Shown: piece after piece, positions 8,263 through 17,553 of the stretch
Layout of the letters: each line of letters starts with the position of its first letter
Numbering within the stretch: the first letter of the stretch is position 1
Position numbers and translations under genes: made by a program
Assembly (NCBI RefSeq): GCF_000296215.2
Contig: NZ_CP013949.1
Span: 7,371,501-7,435,500, forward strand
DNA: 64,000 nucleotides
Direction: 5' to 3'
Source: Bradyrhizobium sp. CCGE-LA001
Lineage (GTDB): Bacteria; Pseudomonadota; Alphaproteobacteria; Rhizobiales; Xanthobacteraceae
The notes under the pieces: generated by a model
Databases searched by the model: none
Seen by the model: only the letters and a program-made list of their open reading frames with translations
What the model was told of the DNA's origin: nothing

Positions 8263-9732
8263 CTACTGGAACGCGACTTCGGCGAAACTGCGGAGCTTGC
8301 GCGAATGCAGCCGCTCGGATTCCTGCTGCTTGAGCCGATCCAGCGCCTTCAGGCCGATCTCCAGATGTTGGCCGACGCGGCGGCGATAGAACTCGCTGGC
8401 CATGCCCGCGAGCTTGATCTCACCATGCAGCGGCTTGTCGGAGACGCAGAGCAACGTGCCGTAGGGGACACGGAAGCGGTAGCCGTTGGCGGCGATCGCG
8501 GCCGATTCCATGTCGAGCGCCACTGCGCGCGATTGCGACAGGCGGCGGATCACCTCCGGGCCGGAGATCTCCCAGTTGCGATTGTCGACGCTCGCCACCG
8601 TTCCCGTGCGCATCAAGCGCTTGAGCTCGAAACCTTCCAACCCCGTGACGTCCTCGACCGCCTCTTCGAGCGCGACCTGCATCTCGGCCAGCGCCGGGAT
8701 CGGCACCCACAGCGGCAGCTCGCTGTCGAGCACGTGGTCCTCGCGCACATAACCGTGGGCGAGCACGTAGTCGCCGAGCCGCTGCGTGTTGCGCAGGCCC
8801 GCGCAATGGCCAAGCATCAGCCAGGCGTGCGGCCGCAGCACGGCGACGTGATCGGTGACGTTGCGCGCATTGGACGGACCCGTGCCGATGTTGATCAGGG
8901 TGATGCCGCGATAATCCGGTGCGACCAGATGGAAGGCCGGCATCTGTGGTGTGCGAGCCGGCCCTGTGCCGCTGACGGCACCGCCGCTGGTGGTGATCAC
9001 GTTGCCGGGCGCGACGAAAGCATCGAGACCGGCCTCGCCGGACTGAAGCCGCTGCTGGCAGAGCTGCGCAAAGGCGTCGACATAGAACTGGTAGTTGGTG
9101 AAGATCACGAAGTTCTGGAAGTATTCGGGATCGGTGCCGGTGTAGTGGTAGAGCCGTCGCAGCGAGTAGTCGACCCGGGCGGCGCGGAACAGCGACAGCG
9201 GCTCGGCCACCCCCGGCCGCAGCTCGAAGGTGCCGTCGGCGATCGAATCGTCCATCGTGGCGAGATCAGGCACGTCGAACGCATCACGCAGCGTCCGCGT
9301 GACGGACGAGTTCTCGCTGGTGGTGATGGCGGCTTCGATGTTGATGTCGCGGCGATAGGCGAAATGGATCGGGATCGGCTCGGCGGATTCGCCGATCTCC
9401 ACCGGCACGCCGTGGTTCTGGATCAGCAAACCGATCTGCTCGGTGAGATAGCTGCGGAACAGATCGGGCCGCGTGACGCTGGTCTCGTGCACGCCGGGGC
9501 CGGCGACAAAACCGTAAGCGAGACGCGAATCCAGCCGCGCATGCGTTGCGGTAGTGAGACGGACGAACGGATAGTAAGCGCGAACCCGCGTCGTGATCGC
9601 TTCGCCACCGACATAGGCCTCGAACCGCTCGCGCAGGAATTTCGTATTGCGCTCGTAGATCTCTTCGAGCCGCGCGACGGCGCGGCCTGCATCGGAGAAG
9701 GATTCGGTGGCGATGGAGGGTAGGGTTTGCAT
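8263..9732 (-). CDS. amn: AMP nucleosidase
   Basis: A 489-residue cytoplasmic enzyme that cleaves AMP to adenine and ribose 5-phosphate, controlling the adenylate pool. The length matches E. coli Amn (about 484). The N-terminal AMP-nucleosidase domain (about residues 10-175) contains YYPFVRLTT and is followed by the nucleoside-phosphorylase-like C-terminal domain, with ITLINIGTGPSNARN, the HCAGLRNTQ segment and VALDMESAAIAANGYRF (the active-site MES-type motif). ATG 9732 was chosen; the frame extends upstream to 9813, but that extra translation runs into the repeat at 9791-9870 and does not look like Amn. The ribosome-binding site is weak (GGCGGT). Confidence 0.93.
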   Translation of the reverse strand: MQTLPSIATESFSDAGRAVARLEEIYERNTKFLRERFEAYVGGEAITTRVRAYYPFVRLTTATHARLDSRLAYGFVAGPGVHETSVTRPDLFRSYLTEQIGLLIQNHGVPVEIGESAEPIPIHFAYRRDINIEAAITTSENSSVTRTLRDAFDVPDLATMDDSIADGTFELRPGVAEPLSLFRAARVDYSLRRLYHYTGTDPEYFQNFVIFTNYQFYVDAFAQLCQQRLQSGEAGLDAFVAPGNVITTSGGAVSGTGPARTPQMPAFHLVAPDYRGITLINIGTGPSNARNVTDHVAVLRPHAWLMLGHCAGLRNTQRLGDYVLAHGYVREDHVLDSELPLWVPIPALAEMQVALEEAVEDVTGLEGFELKRLMRTGTVASVDNRNWEISGPEVIRRLSQSRAVALDMESAAIAANGYRFRVPYGTLLCVSDKPLHGEIKLAGMASEFYRRRVGQHLEIGLKALDRLKQQESERLHSRKLRSFAEVAFQ

Positions 9733-9790
9733 TGTTCGACCGCCGGGTTGCTGTTTGCGATCGTAGTATAGCAAACTGGCAGCAAAGTCG

Positions 9791-9870
9791 TCATTGCGAA
9801 CGCAGCGAAGCAATCCAGAAATCTCTCCGTAGAGGCAGACTGGATTTGCTTCGCTGTGCTCGCAATTACG
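9791..9870. repeat. Palindromic intergenic repeat, family A (second copy)
   Basis: TCATTGCGAACGCAGCGAAG plus CAATCCAG on the left, and CTGGATTTGCTTCG plus CTCGCAATTACGA on the right. It is a diverged copy of the element at 1-84, with the same AGGCAGACTGGATT right junction. It lies between the end of the type I secretion operon and the AMP nucleosidase start, both on the minus strand. Confidence 0.78.
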
Positions 9871-9895
9871 AGTGAAGACGACGCGCTATCGCGCG

Positions 9896-11230
9896 TCACT
9901 TCTCGCGGAAGGCGCGCATCAGCTGGTCATGCAGCGGCTTCATCAGATAGGACAGCATGGTGCGGTCGCCGGTCTGCACGAAGGCTTCCACGGGCATGCC
10001 GGGAATCATCTTGACGTCGCCGAGGCGGGCGATCTCTTCGGCGGGCATCGAGACGCGGATGGTGTAGTAGCTCTGGCCGGTACGCTGGTCGGTGGTGACG
10101 TCGGGCGACACGCGGCTGACCACGCCGTTGAGCTCGGGCGTGGTGCGCTGGTTGAAGGCGGACAGTCGCAACAGCGTCTTCTGGCCGATCTGAAGCTTGT
10201 CGATGTCGACCGGGTTGACCTTGGCCTCGACCTGGAGATCGTCGGCCTGCGGCACGATCAGCATCAGCGCGTCGCCTGCGGTGATGACGCCGCCAATGGT
10301 GTGCACCGTCGATTGCAGCACCATGCCGTCCTGCGGCGCACGGATGTCGACGCGGCGGAGCTGGTCCTCGGCGGCGACCTTGCGCTCGATCAGCTCGCCG
10401 ATCTTGTCGTTGGTCTCGCGCAGGTCCTTGGAGACTTCGCTGACCACGTCCTTGTCGATCTGGATGATTTGGAGCTCGGTCTCCGTGATCTTGCCCTTGG
10501 CCTGGGCGCGCGAGGCGATGTACTGCGCGCGTTCGCCGTTGAGGCGGGCCGAGTCGCGTTCGAGCTGGGTCAGGCGCGAGATCTGCACCAGGCGCTTGTC
10601 GTAGAGCTCGCGCACGCCGGTGAGCTCGTTCTGCACCAGCGAGATCTCCTGGTCCTTGGCCTTCTCCTGGGCGCTGAGACCGGAGATTTCCTCGTTGAGC
10701 TGCGTGATGCGCTCGCGCAGCTGCGCCTTCTGTCCGGTGCGGCCGTTGACGCGGACGTCGAACAGCTTGGTCTCGGCCGAGAGCAGTGCTTTGACGTCGG
10801 GATCGTTGGCGCGCTCGAGAAGGCTTTGCGGAAACTCGATCTTGTCGAGACCGCGCTGCTCGGCCTGCAGCCGCGCCGCCCGCGCCTGCGCGGCATCGAG
10901 ATTCTTGGTGACGATGGCAAGGTTGGCCTTGGTGACGGTGTCGTCGAGCCGCACCACGACGTCGCCGGCCTTGACCACGTCGCCGTCGCGTGCGCGCACC
11001 TCGCCGACGACGCCGCCGGTCGGATGCTGCACCTTCTTGACGTTGGATTCGACCACGATCTGGCCCGGCGCAATCAGCGCGCCCGAGATCAGCACCGTGG
11101 AAGCCCAGCCGCCGAGACCGACGACCAGCACCAGCACGATCCCGAGCCCGAGCATCAGGTGGAACTTGATGGAATCGCGCACGGTCTTGTTCGCGGAAGG
11201 CTTAGGTCCACCGATCGCCAACGTGCTCAT
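9896..11230 (-). CDS. Type I secretion membrane fusion protein (HlyD/PrtE family)
   Basis: A 444-residue periplasmic adaptor of a type I secretion system. The N-terminal cytoplasmic tail of about 22 residues is followed by one transmembrane helix (about 24-46: HLMLGLGIVLVLVVGLGGWA). A biotinyl-lipoyl-like half (VKKVQHPTGGVVGEV, VVVRLDD) follows, then a long coiled coil at about 95-290 rich in Q, E and R, then the second lipoyl half (DIRAPQDGMVLQST) and a beta-barrel end. ATG 11230 overlaps the stop of the upstream ABC exporter by 4 bases (ATGA). It bridges the inner-membrane ABC ATPase to a TolC-like channel, which is not encoded in the window. Its substrate is probably an RTX protein. Confidence 0.92.
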   Translation of the reverse strand: MSTLAIGGPKPSANKTVRDSIKFHLMLGLGIVLVLVVGLGGWASTVLISGALIAPGQIVVESNVKKVQHPTGGVVGEVRARDGDVVKAGDVVVRLDDTVTKANLAIVTKNLDAAQARAARLQAEQRGLDKIEFPQSLLERANDPDVKALLSAETKLFDVRVNGRTGQKAQLRERITQLNEEISGLSAQEKAKDQEISLVQNELTGVRELYDKRLVQISRLTQLERDSARLNGERAQYIASRAQAKGKITETELQIIQIDKDVVSEVSKDLRETNDKIGELIERKVAAEDQLRRVDIRAPQDGMVLQSTVHTIGGVITAGDALMLIVPQADDLQVEAKVNPVDIDKLQIGQKTLLRLSAFNQRTTPELNGVVSRVSPDVTTDQRTGQSYYTIRVSMPAEEIARLGDVKMIPGMPVEAFVQTGDRTMLSYLMKPLHDQLMRAFREK

Positions 11231-12975
11231 GGCTTGGGCACTCCACCTTCGCTGACGATCTTGATCGGGGCCGGCGGCGTCACGCGCGGCTGGAGCACCT
11301 GGGCGAGGACCTGCTCCTTCGGACCGAAGGCCTGCATGCGGCCGTCGCGCAGCACTAGGATCTGGTCGACCGCCTCGACGCCGATCGGCCGATGCGCCAC
11401 CACGACGACGATGGCCCCGCGCTCGCGCGCGGCGCGGATGGCACGGGTCAGCGCCTCGTCGCCTTCGGTGTCGAGATTGGAATTGGGCTCGTCGAGCACG
11501 ATCAGGAACGGATTGCCATAGAGCGCGCGAGCCAGCGCCACGCGCTGCGCCTGGCCTGCCGAAAGCGCGGTGCCCTGCTCGCCGACCTGCGTGTTGTAGC
11601 CCTCTCGCATCTTGATGATCATCTCGTGCACGCCGGCCTCCTTGGCCGCGGCGATGATGGCATCGGAGGTGGCTTCGAGGTCGAACCGGCTGATGTTCTG
11701 GGCGATGGTGCCGCCGAACAATTCGACGTCCTGCGGCAGATAGCCGATGTGGCGGCCGAGCACGTCGCTCGACCATTGATCCAGCGCCGCGCCGTCGAGC
11801 CGGACCTTGCCGCGCGCCGGCTGCCAGACGCCGACCAGCGCGCGGATCAGCGACGATTTGCCGGAACCGCTCGGCCCGATGACCCCGAGGCCGTTGCCGG
11901 CGGCGAGCGCGAAGGTGATGTCCTGCACGATGAGGCGCTGGTCGCCCGGCGGCACCATGGCGACGCCTTCGACCGAGAGCCGGCTGGTGGGCGGCTGCAG
12001 CTGCGTCGGCATCGCTTGCGCCGGCATCTGCTCCAACAGGCGGGTCAGGCGCTGCCAGCTCTGGCGCGCCGCGACGAAGGATTTCCAATGCGCGATGGCG
12101 AGATCGACCGGCGCGAGCGCGCGGGCGGAGAGGATCGACCCGGCGATGATGATGCCGGCGGTCGCCTCCTGGTGGATGACGAGATAGGCGCCGACCGCGA
12201 GCACCGCCGATTGAAGCATCATACGCAGCACTTTTGCGACCGCGCCGAGACCGCCGGCGACGTCGCTCGCGCGCTGATTGCCGGCGAGATATTTTTCGTT
12301 GGCCTCGCTCCACCGCTGGTTCATGCGGCCGGCCATGCCCATGGACACCATGACTTCGGCATTGCGACGGCTGGCCTGGGCGAGATCGTTGCGCTGCGCG
12401 GCAAGGCCCATCGCTTCTTTCGCCGGCTGGCGTGACATGAATTCGGTGACCAGCGTCAGGCCGACCAGGATGATGGCGCCGACCAGCGCGGTGACGCCGA
12501 TCATGACGTGGAAGGCGAAGCAGATCGCGAGATAGAGCGGCAGCCAGGGCAGGTCGAAGAACGCGCTCGGACCCATGCCGCCGAGGAAGGAGCGGACATT
12601 GTCGAGGTCGCGCAGCGGCTGGAGGCCCTCGTTGCGACTGCCGACGAGGAGCGGCAGGCGCACGATGGTGTCGAACACGCGCTTGTTGAGGGCTTCGTCC
12701 AGCGCGGTGCCGATCCGCCCGAGGATCCGGTTGCGGATCATGTCGAGCAGGCCCTGCGCCATGTAGAGGAAGCTGGCGAGGATGATGAGGCCGACCAGGG
12801 TCGGAACGCTGCGGCTGGGCAGCACCCGGTCGTAGACCTCCAGCATGAAGATCGACCCCGTCAGATAGAGCAGGTTGATCATGCAGCTCATCAAGCCGAC
12901 GCCGATGAACGCCGTGCGACAAGCACGCAAGGCGTCACCGAGCTCTGAACGGCGGACGCCAGGGATGGCTGCCAT
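11227..12975 (-). CDS. Type I secretion ABC exporter, permease/ATPase (PrtD family)
   Basis: A 582-residue half-transporter with a fused ATPase. The membrane domain is at about residues 15-300 with roughly six helices and no N-terminal C39 peptidase or degenerate peptidase domain, which is typical of the PrtD/AprD/LapB-independent class. The nucleotide-binding domain has Walker A GPSGSGKS at 367-374, Q-loop GYLPQD, signature LSAGQ at 471-475, Walker B LIVLDE at 491-496 and switch H528. It uses ATP to drive unfolded substrates with C-terminal secretion signals through the MFP and a TolC channel. It is first in a two-gene operon. The nearest RTX substrate in the window is the adhesin at 25643-31060. 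Confidence 0.93.
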   Translation of the reverse strand: MAAIPGVRRSELGDALRACRTAFIGVGLMSCMINLLYLTGSIFMLEVYDRVLPSRSVPTLVGLIILASFLYMAQGLLDMIRNRILGRIGTALDEALNKRVFDTIVRLPLLVGSRNEGLQPLRDLDNVRSFLGGMGPSAFFDLPWLPLYLAICFAFHVMIGVTALVGAIILVGLTLVTEFMSRQPAKEAMGLAAQRNDLAQASRRNAEVMVSMGMAGRMNQRWSEANEKYLAGNQRASDVAGGLGAVAKVLRMMLQSAVLAVGAYLVIHQEATAGIIIAGSILSARALAPVDLAIAHWKSFVAARQSWQRLTRLLEQMPAQAMPTQLQPPTSRLSVEGVAMVPPGDQRLIVQDITFALAAGNGLGVIGPSGSGKSSLIRALVGVWQPARGKVRLDGAALDQWSSDVLGRHIGYLPQDVELFGGTIAQNISRFDLEATSDAIIAAAKEAGVHEMIIKMREGYNTQVGEQGTALSAGQAQRVALARALYGNPFLIVLDEPNSNLDTEGDEALTRAIRAARERGAIVVVVAHRPIGVEAVDQILVLRDGRMQAFGPKEQVLAQVLQPRVTPPAPIKIVSEGGVPKP

Positions 12976-13228
12976 CAGTCTTGTCTCTTTCAGGTAAGGG
13001 GCGAGGCCCCTGATTTCAAAGACGATTCAGGGGTACTCGCCGCGGATTAACATCTGTTTTCCGGCCGTCCAACGCGGTCGAAATAATCCGGATCCCTGAC
13101 AGGCCACATCTACCCCTGATTGCCTTCCGCGCAATCCGGAATTTCACAGGCTTACGGCTTTTTCTTGCAGGCTTTCAGCCGGTTCCGGGGAAAGGGAGAA
13201 ACCGAAAGTTCCAACCCCCAACGCCGGG

Positions 13229-13498
13229 CTAGAGCCGCCCGCCGCCACGCACCAGCCGGACCACCAGCAGCAGAATGACCGCGCCGATCGCGGAATAGAC
13301 GATCTCGGAGACGAGCCCGGTGCCAAGACGAATGCCGAGCTTGGGAAACAGAAGGCTCGCCACCAGCGCACCGGCAATGCCGATCACGATGTCGCCGATG
13401 ATGCCGAATCCAGCGCCCCGCACGATCTTTCCGGCGAGCCAGCCGGCGACCAGGCCGACGAAGAGGATGACGAGCAGGCCTTCGTTGGAAATGTGCAT
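13229..13498 (-). CDS. GlsB/YeaQ/YmgE family membrane protein
   Basis: An 89-residue integral membrane protein with three hydrophobic helices. It shows the GlsB/YeaQ/YmgE (formerly transglycosylase-associated) pattern: GLLVILFVGLVAGWLAGKIV, then GFGIIGDIVIGIAGALVAS, then a final helix SAIGAVILLLVVRLV. The glycine spacing GDIxxGIxGA is characteristic. The function is unproven; relatives are stress-induced and no enzyme activity is established. A GAGGGA site lies about 11 bases before ATG 13498. The gene stands alone, with 253 bases to the exporter start and 244 bases to the next ABC gene upstream. Part of that upstream gap (about 13675-13735) looks like a worn family-E repeat half (CACCTCTCCCACAAAGAGC). 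Confidence 0.88.
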   Translation of the reverse strand: MHISNEGLLVILFVGLVAGWLAGKIVRGAGFGIIGDIVIGIAGALVASLLFPKLGIRLGTGLVSEIVYSAIGAVILLLVVRLVRGGGRL

Positions 13499-13742
13499 CC
13501 GTTAAGTCCCTCTTCCCTGAATGCCCGCATGGAACGGGAACCGGGATGAATGAGGTGTGAATGCTGCTCGCGGCCGGTCAGTTGCGGGAGTCTCGATACA
13601 AGGGCCGAAAACAACCCCATGCACAGTAGACAAGTTGATGATTTCGTAGAGAAAATTCTCAAGTAGGGAACTCTGCGCGTCACCTCTCCCACAAAGAGCT
13701 GGGCGAGGGAGCGCAGCTGCGCCCGTCGGCGAGCGCCGAAGT

Positions 13743-14720
13743 TTACGGCGCTGCCGCGACTGGCTCCGCTAGCACGCACCTTGCTGCGCGACTCGGCCCA
13801 ACCTCCACATTCGCCGGCAATTGCTCCAGGCAGCGCGGCTCGGCGAGCTTGCAGCGGGGCGCGAAGGAGCAGTTGTGGGGCTTCTCGGAGAGCGAGGGCG
13901 GCGTGCCGGGAATGGTTTCCAGCCGCGCGCCGCGCTTGGCGCCGTGGATGGTGGAGGCGAGCAGGCCCTTGGCGTAGGGATGCACCGGCGAGCGGACGAT
14001 GTCGCGCAGGCTGCCCTGCTCCACGATCTGGCCGGCATACATCACCGCGACACGGTCGCAGATCTCGATGGCGACGCCGATGTCGTGGGTGACGAAGATG
14101 ACGGACATGCCAAATTCGCGCTGGAGTTCGCGCAGAAGCAACAGGATCTGGATCTGCACGGTGGCATCGAGCGCCGTGGTCGGCTCGTCCGCGAGCAGAA
14201 TCTTCGGCCGGCAGGCCAGCGCAAGCGCGATCATCGCGCGCTGACGCATGCCGCCGGACATCTCGTGCGGATAGGCATCCAGGCGGCGCTTTGCCGAGGG
14301 AATGCGCACGACTTCGAGCATTTCGAGCGCACGCGCCCTGCCCTCCGCATGAGATTTGCCCTCATGGCGCACCACGCTTTCGGCGATCTGTGCGCCGATA
14401 GTGTAGACCGGATCGAGCGCGAGCGCAGGCTCCTGGAAGATCATCGAGACGGTCTGACCACGGAACGACGACAGCTCCTCGTCGTTCATGGCGAGCACGT
14501 CGCGGCCCAGCACGTTGACCGTGCCGGAGATCTGCGTGCGCTTCTTCGGCAAGAGCCGCATCAGCGCACGCAAGGTCACGCTCTTGCCGGAGCCGGATTC
14601 GCCGAGCAGGCCCAGCACCTCACTGTTGCCGAGCGAGAGGCTGAGGTCGTTCACGGCATAGACCGTGCGCTCGCCGGTGAAGCGGATGTTGAGGCCTGAG
14701 ATCTCGACGAGCTTGGTCAT
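13743..14720 (-). CDS. Peptide-type ABC importer ATPase 1 (DppD/OppD-like)
   Basis: A 325-residue ATPase of the oligopeptide/nickel importer class. Walker A is GESGSGKS at 40-47, the signature region reads MSGGMRQRAMIALALA and Walker B is ILLADEPTTALD. The C terminus carries the oligopeptide-type extension with cysteines (NCSFAPRCKLAEPRC) that can hold an Fe-S cluster in some DppD relatives. ATG 14720 overlaps the amidase stop by 4 bases, so it is the last gene of the operon that begins with the binding protein at 21270. It pairs with the second ATPase at 16323-17381 to power the two permeases. Confidence 0.92.
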   Translation of the reverse strand: MTKLVEISGLNIRFTGERTVYAVNDLSLSLGNSEVLGLLGESGSGKSVTLRALMRLLPKKRTQISGTVNVLGRDVLAMNDEELSSFRGQTVSMIFQEPALALDPVYTIGAQIAESVVRHEGKSHAEGRARALEMLEVVRIPSAKRRLDAYPHEMSGGMRQRAMIALALACRPKILLADEPTTALDATVQIQILLLLRELQREFGMSVIFVTHDIGVAIEICDRVAVMYAGQIVEQGSLRDIVRSPVHPYAKGLLASTIHGAKRGARLETIPGTPPSLSEKPHNCSFAPRCKLAEPRCLEQLPANVEVGPSRAARCVLAEPVAAAP

Positions 14721-16132
14721 GACGGCAGTTTCGGCAATCTATCGTGGTAGTCGGTGACGCGCTGGAACGCGGCGCCGATGGTGAGCAGGGTGGCTTCGTC
14801 GAAGGAGCGGCCGATCAGCTGCATGCCGACCGGCAGGCCGGCCTTGGTGAAGCCCGAGGGCACCGTGAGCGACGGCAGGCCGAGGAAGTTCACGGGGCGG
14901 GTGAACAGCGTCAGCCGTTGCACCATGGCCGGCGCATTCGGCCCGCCGCCGACGTCGCTCTCCTCGATGGTCGGCGCCGGCACGGGCGAGGCCGGCGCGA
15001 TCACCGCATCGACGTGCGCGGTCGCTGCGTTGTGCGCGGCGAGCGCAGGCCCGCGCCAACGCATCGCCTCGAGATAGGTGATGGCGGGAACGGCAAGGCC
15101 GTTCTGGAGCCGCATCAGGACCTGCGGGCCATAATCCTGCGGACGCTCGATCATCCAGCGCTTGTGGAAGGCGGCGGCTTCCGCGGCGAGCACCAGCTGG
15201 CTCGCCGACGACAATTGCCGCTGGTCCGGCAGCTCGACCGTGACGATGTCGGCACCCTCGCGCTTGAGCACCGCGATGGTCTCGTCCAGCACACGCGCGA
15301 CCTCGCTGTCGAGATCGTCGACATAGAAAGACGCGGGCACGCCGATCTTCAGGCCCTTCAGCGAGCCCTTGGTCGCGGCGACATAGTCCGACAGCGGCTC
15401 GTGGCTGCAGGTGGAATCCGCCGGATCCGCGCCAGCCATCAGCGCCAGCAGCAGCGCGCAATCCTCGGCAGTGCGGGCGAGCGGGCCGACCGTGTCGAGC
15501 GATTGCGACAGCGGCATCGCGCCGGCACGGCTGACGCGACCGACGGTGGTCTTCAGCCCCGTGACGCCGCAGAAATGGGCGGGCATGCGGATCGAACCGC
15601 CGGTGTCCGAACCGAGTGCCGCATAGGTCAATCGCGCCGCAACCGCCGAACCGGAGCCGGATGACGAGCCGCCGGTGATATGGGCGACGTTCCAGGGGTT
15701 GCGCACCGGGCCGTAATGGGCGTTGTGCCCGGTCGGGCCATAGGCGAACTCGGCGAGATGCAATGTCCCGAGCCTGACCTGGCCGGCGTCCTTCAGCCGC
15801 TGCAACGCAGTCGATGTCGTGGTCGGCACGAAGTCACGGCGGATCAGCGAGCCGCAGGTCGAGACCTTGCCGGCGTCGTAGTACATGTCCTTGTGCGCGA
15901 GCGGCACGCCATGCAGGGGACCGCGGACATTGCCCTTGGCGAGCTCGGCGTCGGCGGTCTCTGCCGCCTTCAGCGCCTCATCCGCTTCAATCGACATGAA
16001 GGCGTTGAGATGCGGCTGCCATTGCGCGATCCGCTTCAGCAGCGCACGCGTCACTTCATGCGAGGACAGCTGCTTCGCCGCGATCGCACGCGCGACCTCG
16101 GCGAGCGTCATCAATGCGGGTTCGGTGCTCAT
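14717..16132 (-). CDS. Amidase signature enzyme, AtzE-like
   Basis: A 471-residue amidase-signature hydrolase. The Ser-cisSer-Lys triad is in place: K81 in PLAHKDMY, S156 in GGSSSGSGS and S180 in GSDTGGSIRMPA, with the 75- and 24-residue spacings of the family. The upstream gene encodes an AtzG-like small subunit with a 4-base overlap, so this enzyme most resembles AtzE (1-carboxybiuret hydrolase) and probably forms a GatCA-like AtzEG complex. It lies between two ATPase genes of one importer, joined by ATGA overlaps on both sides, so it should hydrolyse the imported compound or a product of it in the cytoplasm. The substrate is inferred only as an amide or ureide. Confidence 0.9.
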   Translation of the reverse strand: MSTEPALMTLAEVARAIAAKQLSSHEVTRALLKRIAQWQPHLNAFMSIEADEALKAAETADAELAKGNVRGPLHGVPLAHKDMYYDAGKVSTCGSLIRRDFVPTTTSTALQRLKDAGQVRLGTLHLAEFAYGPTGHNAHYGPVRNPWNVAHITGGSSSGSGSAVAARLTYAALGSDTGGSIRMPAHFCGVTGLKTTVGRVSRAGAMPLSQSLDTVGPLARTAEDCALLLALMAGADPADSTCSHEPLSDYVAATKGSLKGLKIGVPASFYVDDLDSEVARVLDETIAVLKREGADIVTVELPDQRQLSSASQLVLAAEAAAFHKRWMIERPQDYGPQVLMRLQNGLAVPAITYLEAMRWRGPALAAHNAATAHVDAVIAPASPVPAPTIEESDVGGGPNAPAMVQRLTLFTRPVNFLGLPSLTVPSGFTKAGLPVGMQLIGRSFDEATLLTIGAAFQRVTDYHDRLPKLPS

Positions 16133-16326
16133 TTCGACACCTTCTGCGTTTGCGCGATCACATAGCCGGCGGGCTCAAGGTCGAACGGCAGCGTGCCGGC
16201 AATGGTCGCAAAGCCTTCGAAGGCAGGTCCGATGGAATTGGAGATGCGGGTCGCGATCTCGTCATCCACGGGGACGCCCGCGATGTGTGCGATCGGCTTG
16301 ATCTCTTTCGGTGTCGGTCTCGTCAT
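16129..16326 (-). CDS. AtzG-like small subunit (DUF4089)
   Basis: A 65-residue protein of the AtzG/DUF4089 type. Such proteins are small GatC-like subunits that wrap around an AtzE-type amidase and stabilise it. The expected two helices are seen around DEIATRISNSIGPAFEGFATIAG, with the tail FDLEPAGYVIAQTQ matching the family's FdlEpa-like end. It overlaps the ATPase gene before it by 4 bases and the amidase after it by 4 bases, which argues for strict co-expression with the amidase. Assignment rests on size, position and the C-terminal pattern, so it is a confident pairing but only a moderate family call. Confidence 0.78.
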   Translation of the reverse strand: MTRPTPKEIKPIAHIAGVPVDDEIATRISNSIGPAFEGFATIAGTLPFDLEPAGYVIAQTQKVSK

Positions 16327-17381
16327 ACGATTTCTCCCCTGGGCGCGCGGCTATGGCCTGAACCCGGTATAGCCATGTAGCACGCGGCCTCGTGGCCCAT
16401 ATTATCCAGCGCGGTGAGCTTTGGTGTCGCATTTGCGCAGAGCGGCTCCGCAAATGGGCAACGGGTATGGAAGCGGCAGCCCGGGGGCGGATCGATCGGA
16501 TTGGGCGGATCGCCCGTGATCGGCGGCGTCTCGGTGCGCCTGTCGGGGTCGGAGGACGGCATCGCCGCCAGCAGCGCACGCGTATAGGGATGCGCAGGGC
16601 TATCCCAGACCTGATCGACCGGGCCGAGCTCGACGACCTCGCCGAGATACATCACCAGCACGCGGTCGGAGATGTAGCGGACCACGTTGAGGTCGTGACT
16701 GATGAACAGATAGGTCAGCCCGAACTCGCGCTTGAGATCGGCGAGCAGATTGAGCACCTGCGCCTCGACGGATTTGTCGAGCGCCGAGACGGCCTCATCC
16801 AGGATCACCAGCCGCGGTGACAGCGCCAGCGCACGGGCGATGTTGACGCGCTGGCGCTGGCCGCCGGAAATCTCGTGCGGATAGCGGTTGGCGAAATTCT
16901 CCGGGCGGAGGCCGACCTTGCCGAGCAGCTCGCGCGCGAGATTGCGCGCGGTGCCATCGGCCATGCCGTGGACCTTGGGACCGAAGGCGATCGATTCCTC
17001 GATCGTCAGGCGCGGATTGAGCGAGGCGTAGGAGTCCTGGAACACCATCTGCATGCCGCGGCGCAGCTCGCGCAGCGAAAGTGACTGGCCGACGGTCATG
17101 CCGTCATAGATGATGTCGCCGTCATCGCGCGGCATCAGGTGCATCAGGAGGCGCGCGGTGGTCGACTTGCCGCAGCCGGACTCGCCGACGATACCGACGG
17201 TTTCGCCCTTGGCCACCGTGAAGGAGACGTTGTCGACGGCCCGCACGGTGCGCTTTGCGGCGAACAAGCCGCCACGCACGGGAAAATGCTTGGTCAGGCC
17301 GTTGACCTGAAGCAGCGTCTGCGCAACGCCGCCGCGATCCTCGACTTGCTCCAGCATTTCGAAGGATGTGCTCTCGCTCAT
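16323..17381 (-). CDS. Peptide-type ABC importer ATPase 2 (DppF/OppF-like)
   Basis: A 352-residue ATPase. Walker A is GESGCGKS at 66-73, the signature region reads ISGGQRQRVNIARALAL and Walker B is LVILDEAVSALD. The C-terminal oligopeptide-type tail includes FHTRCPFAEPLC. ATG 17381 was chosen over an upstream in-frame start at 17402 because the alignment starts here. It is the partner of the ATPase at 13743-14720. Between this gene and the permease before it lies a 172-base gap that contains a palindromic repeat (17429-17512). Gene order is unusual: the two ATPases flank the amidase pair instead of lying side by side. Confidence 0.92.
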   Translation of the reverse strand: MSESTSFEMLEQVEDRGGVAQTLLQVNGLTKHFPVRGGLFAAKRTVRAVDNVSFTVAKGETVGIVGESGCGKSTTARLLMHLMPRDDGDIIYDGMTVGQSLSLRELRRGMQMVFQDSYASLNPRLTIEESIAFGPKVHGMADGTARNLARELLGKVGLRPENFANRYPHEISGGQRQRVNIARALALSPRLVILDEAVSALDKSVEAQVLNLLADLKREFGLTYLFISHDLNVVRYISDRVLVMYLGEVVELGPVDQVWDSPAHPYTRALLAAMPSSDPDRRTETPPITGDPPNPIDPPPGCRFHTRCPFAEPLCANATPKLTALDNMGHEAACYMAIPGSGHSRAPRGEIV

Positions 17382-17428
17382 GGCTGCGATCCTTGATCGC
17401 ATATGGCCTGCGCCAATGCCTCGATGCC

Positions 17429-17512
17429 GTCATGGCCGGACTTGTCCCGGCCATCCACGCCTTGCCACGCGGAAAGGCGAACGTGGATGCCCGGGACAAG
17501 CCCGGGCATGAC
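17429..17512. repeat. Palindromic repeat, family D, inside an operon
   Basis: GTCATGGCCGGACTTGTCCC and GGCCATCCACG on the left pair with CGTGGATGCC, CGGGACAAGCCCGGGCATGAC on the right. It is the same family as 33807-33889. It sits between the DppC-like permease and the DppF-like ATPase genes, so it is transcribed within the operon and could affect mRNA processing or stability. Confidence 0.8.
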
Positions 17513-17553
17513 GACCTTCCCTGCCGCGCCAGTGTCCATCTGCATCATCATCG

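Noticed and set aside
9896..12922. A 1008-codon minus-strand open frame spanning both type I secretion genes
   Set aside because: Its first half is a shifted reading of the ABC exporter (basic, Arg/Pro-rich, no domains). Only the second half, from 11230, is real and is the membrane fusion protein.
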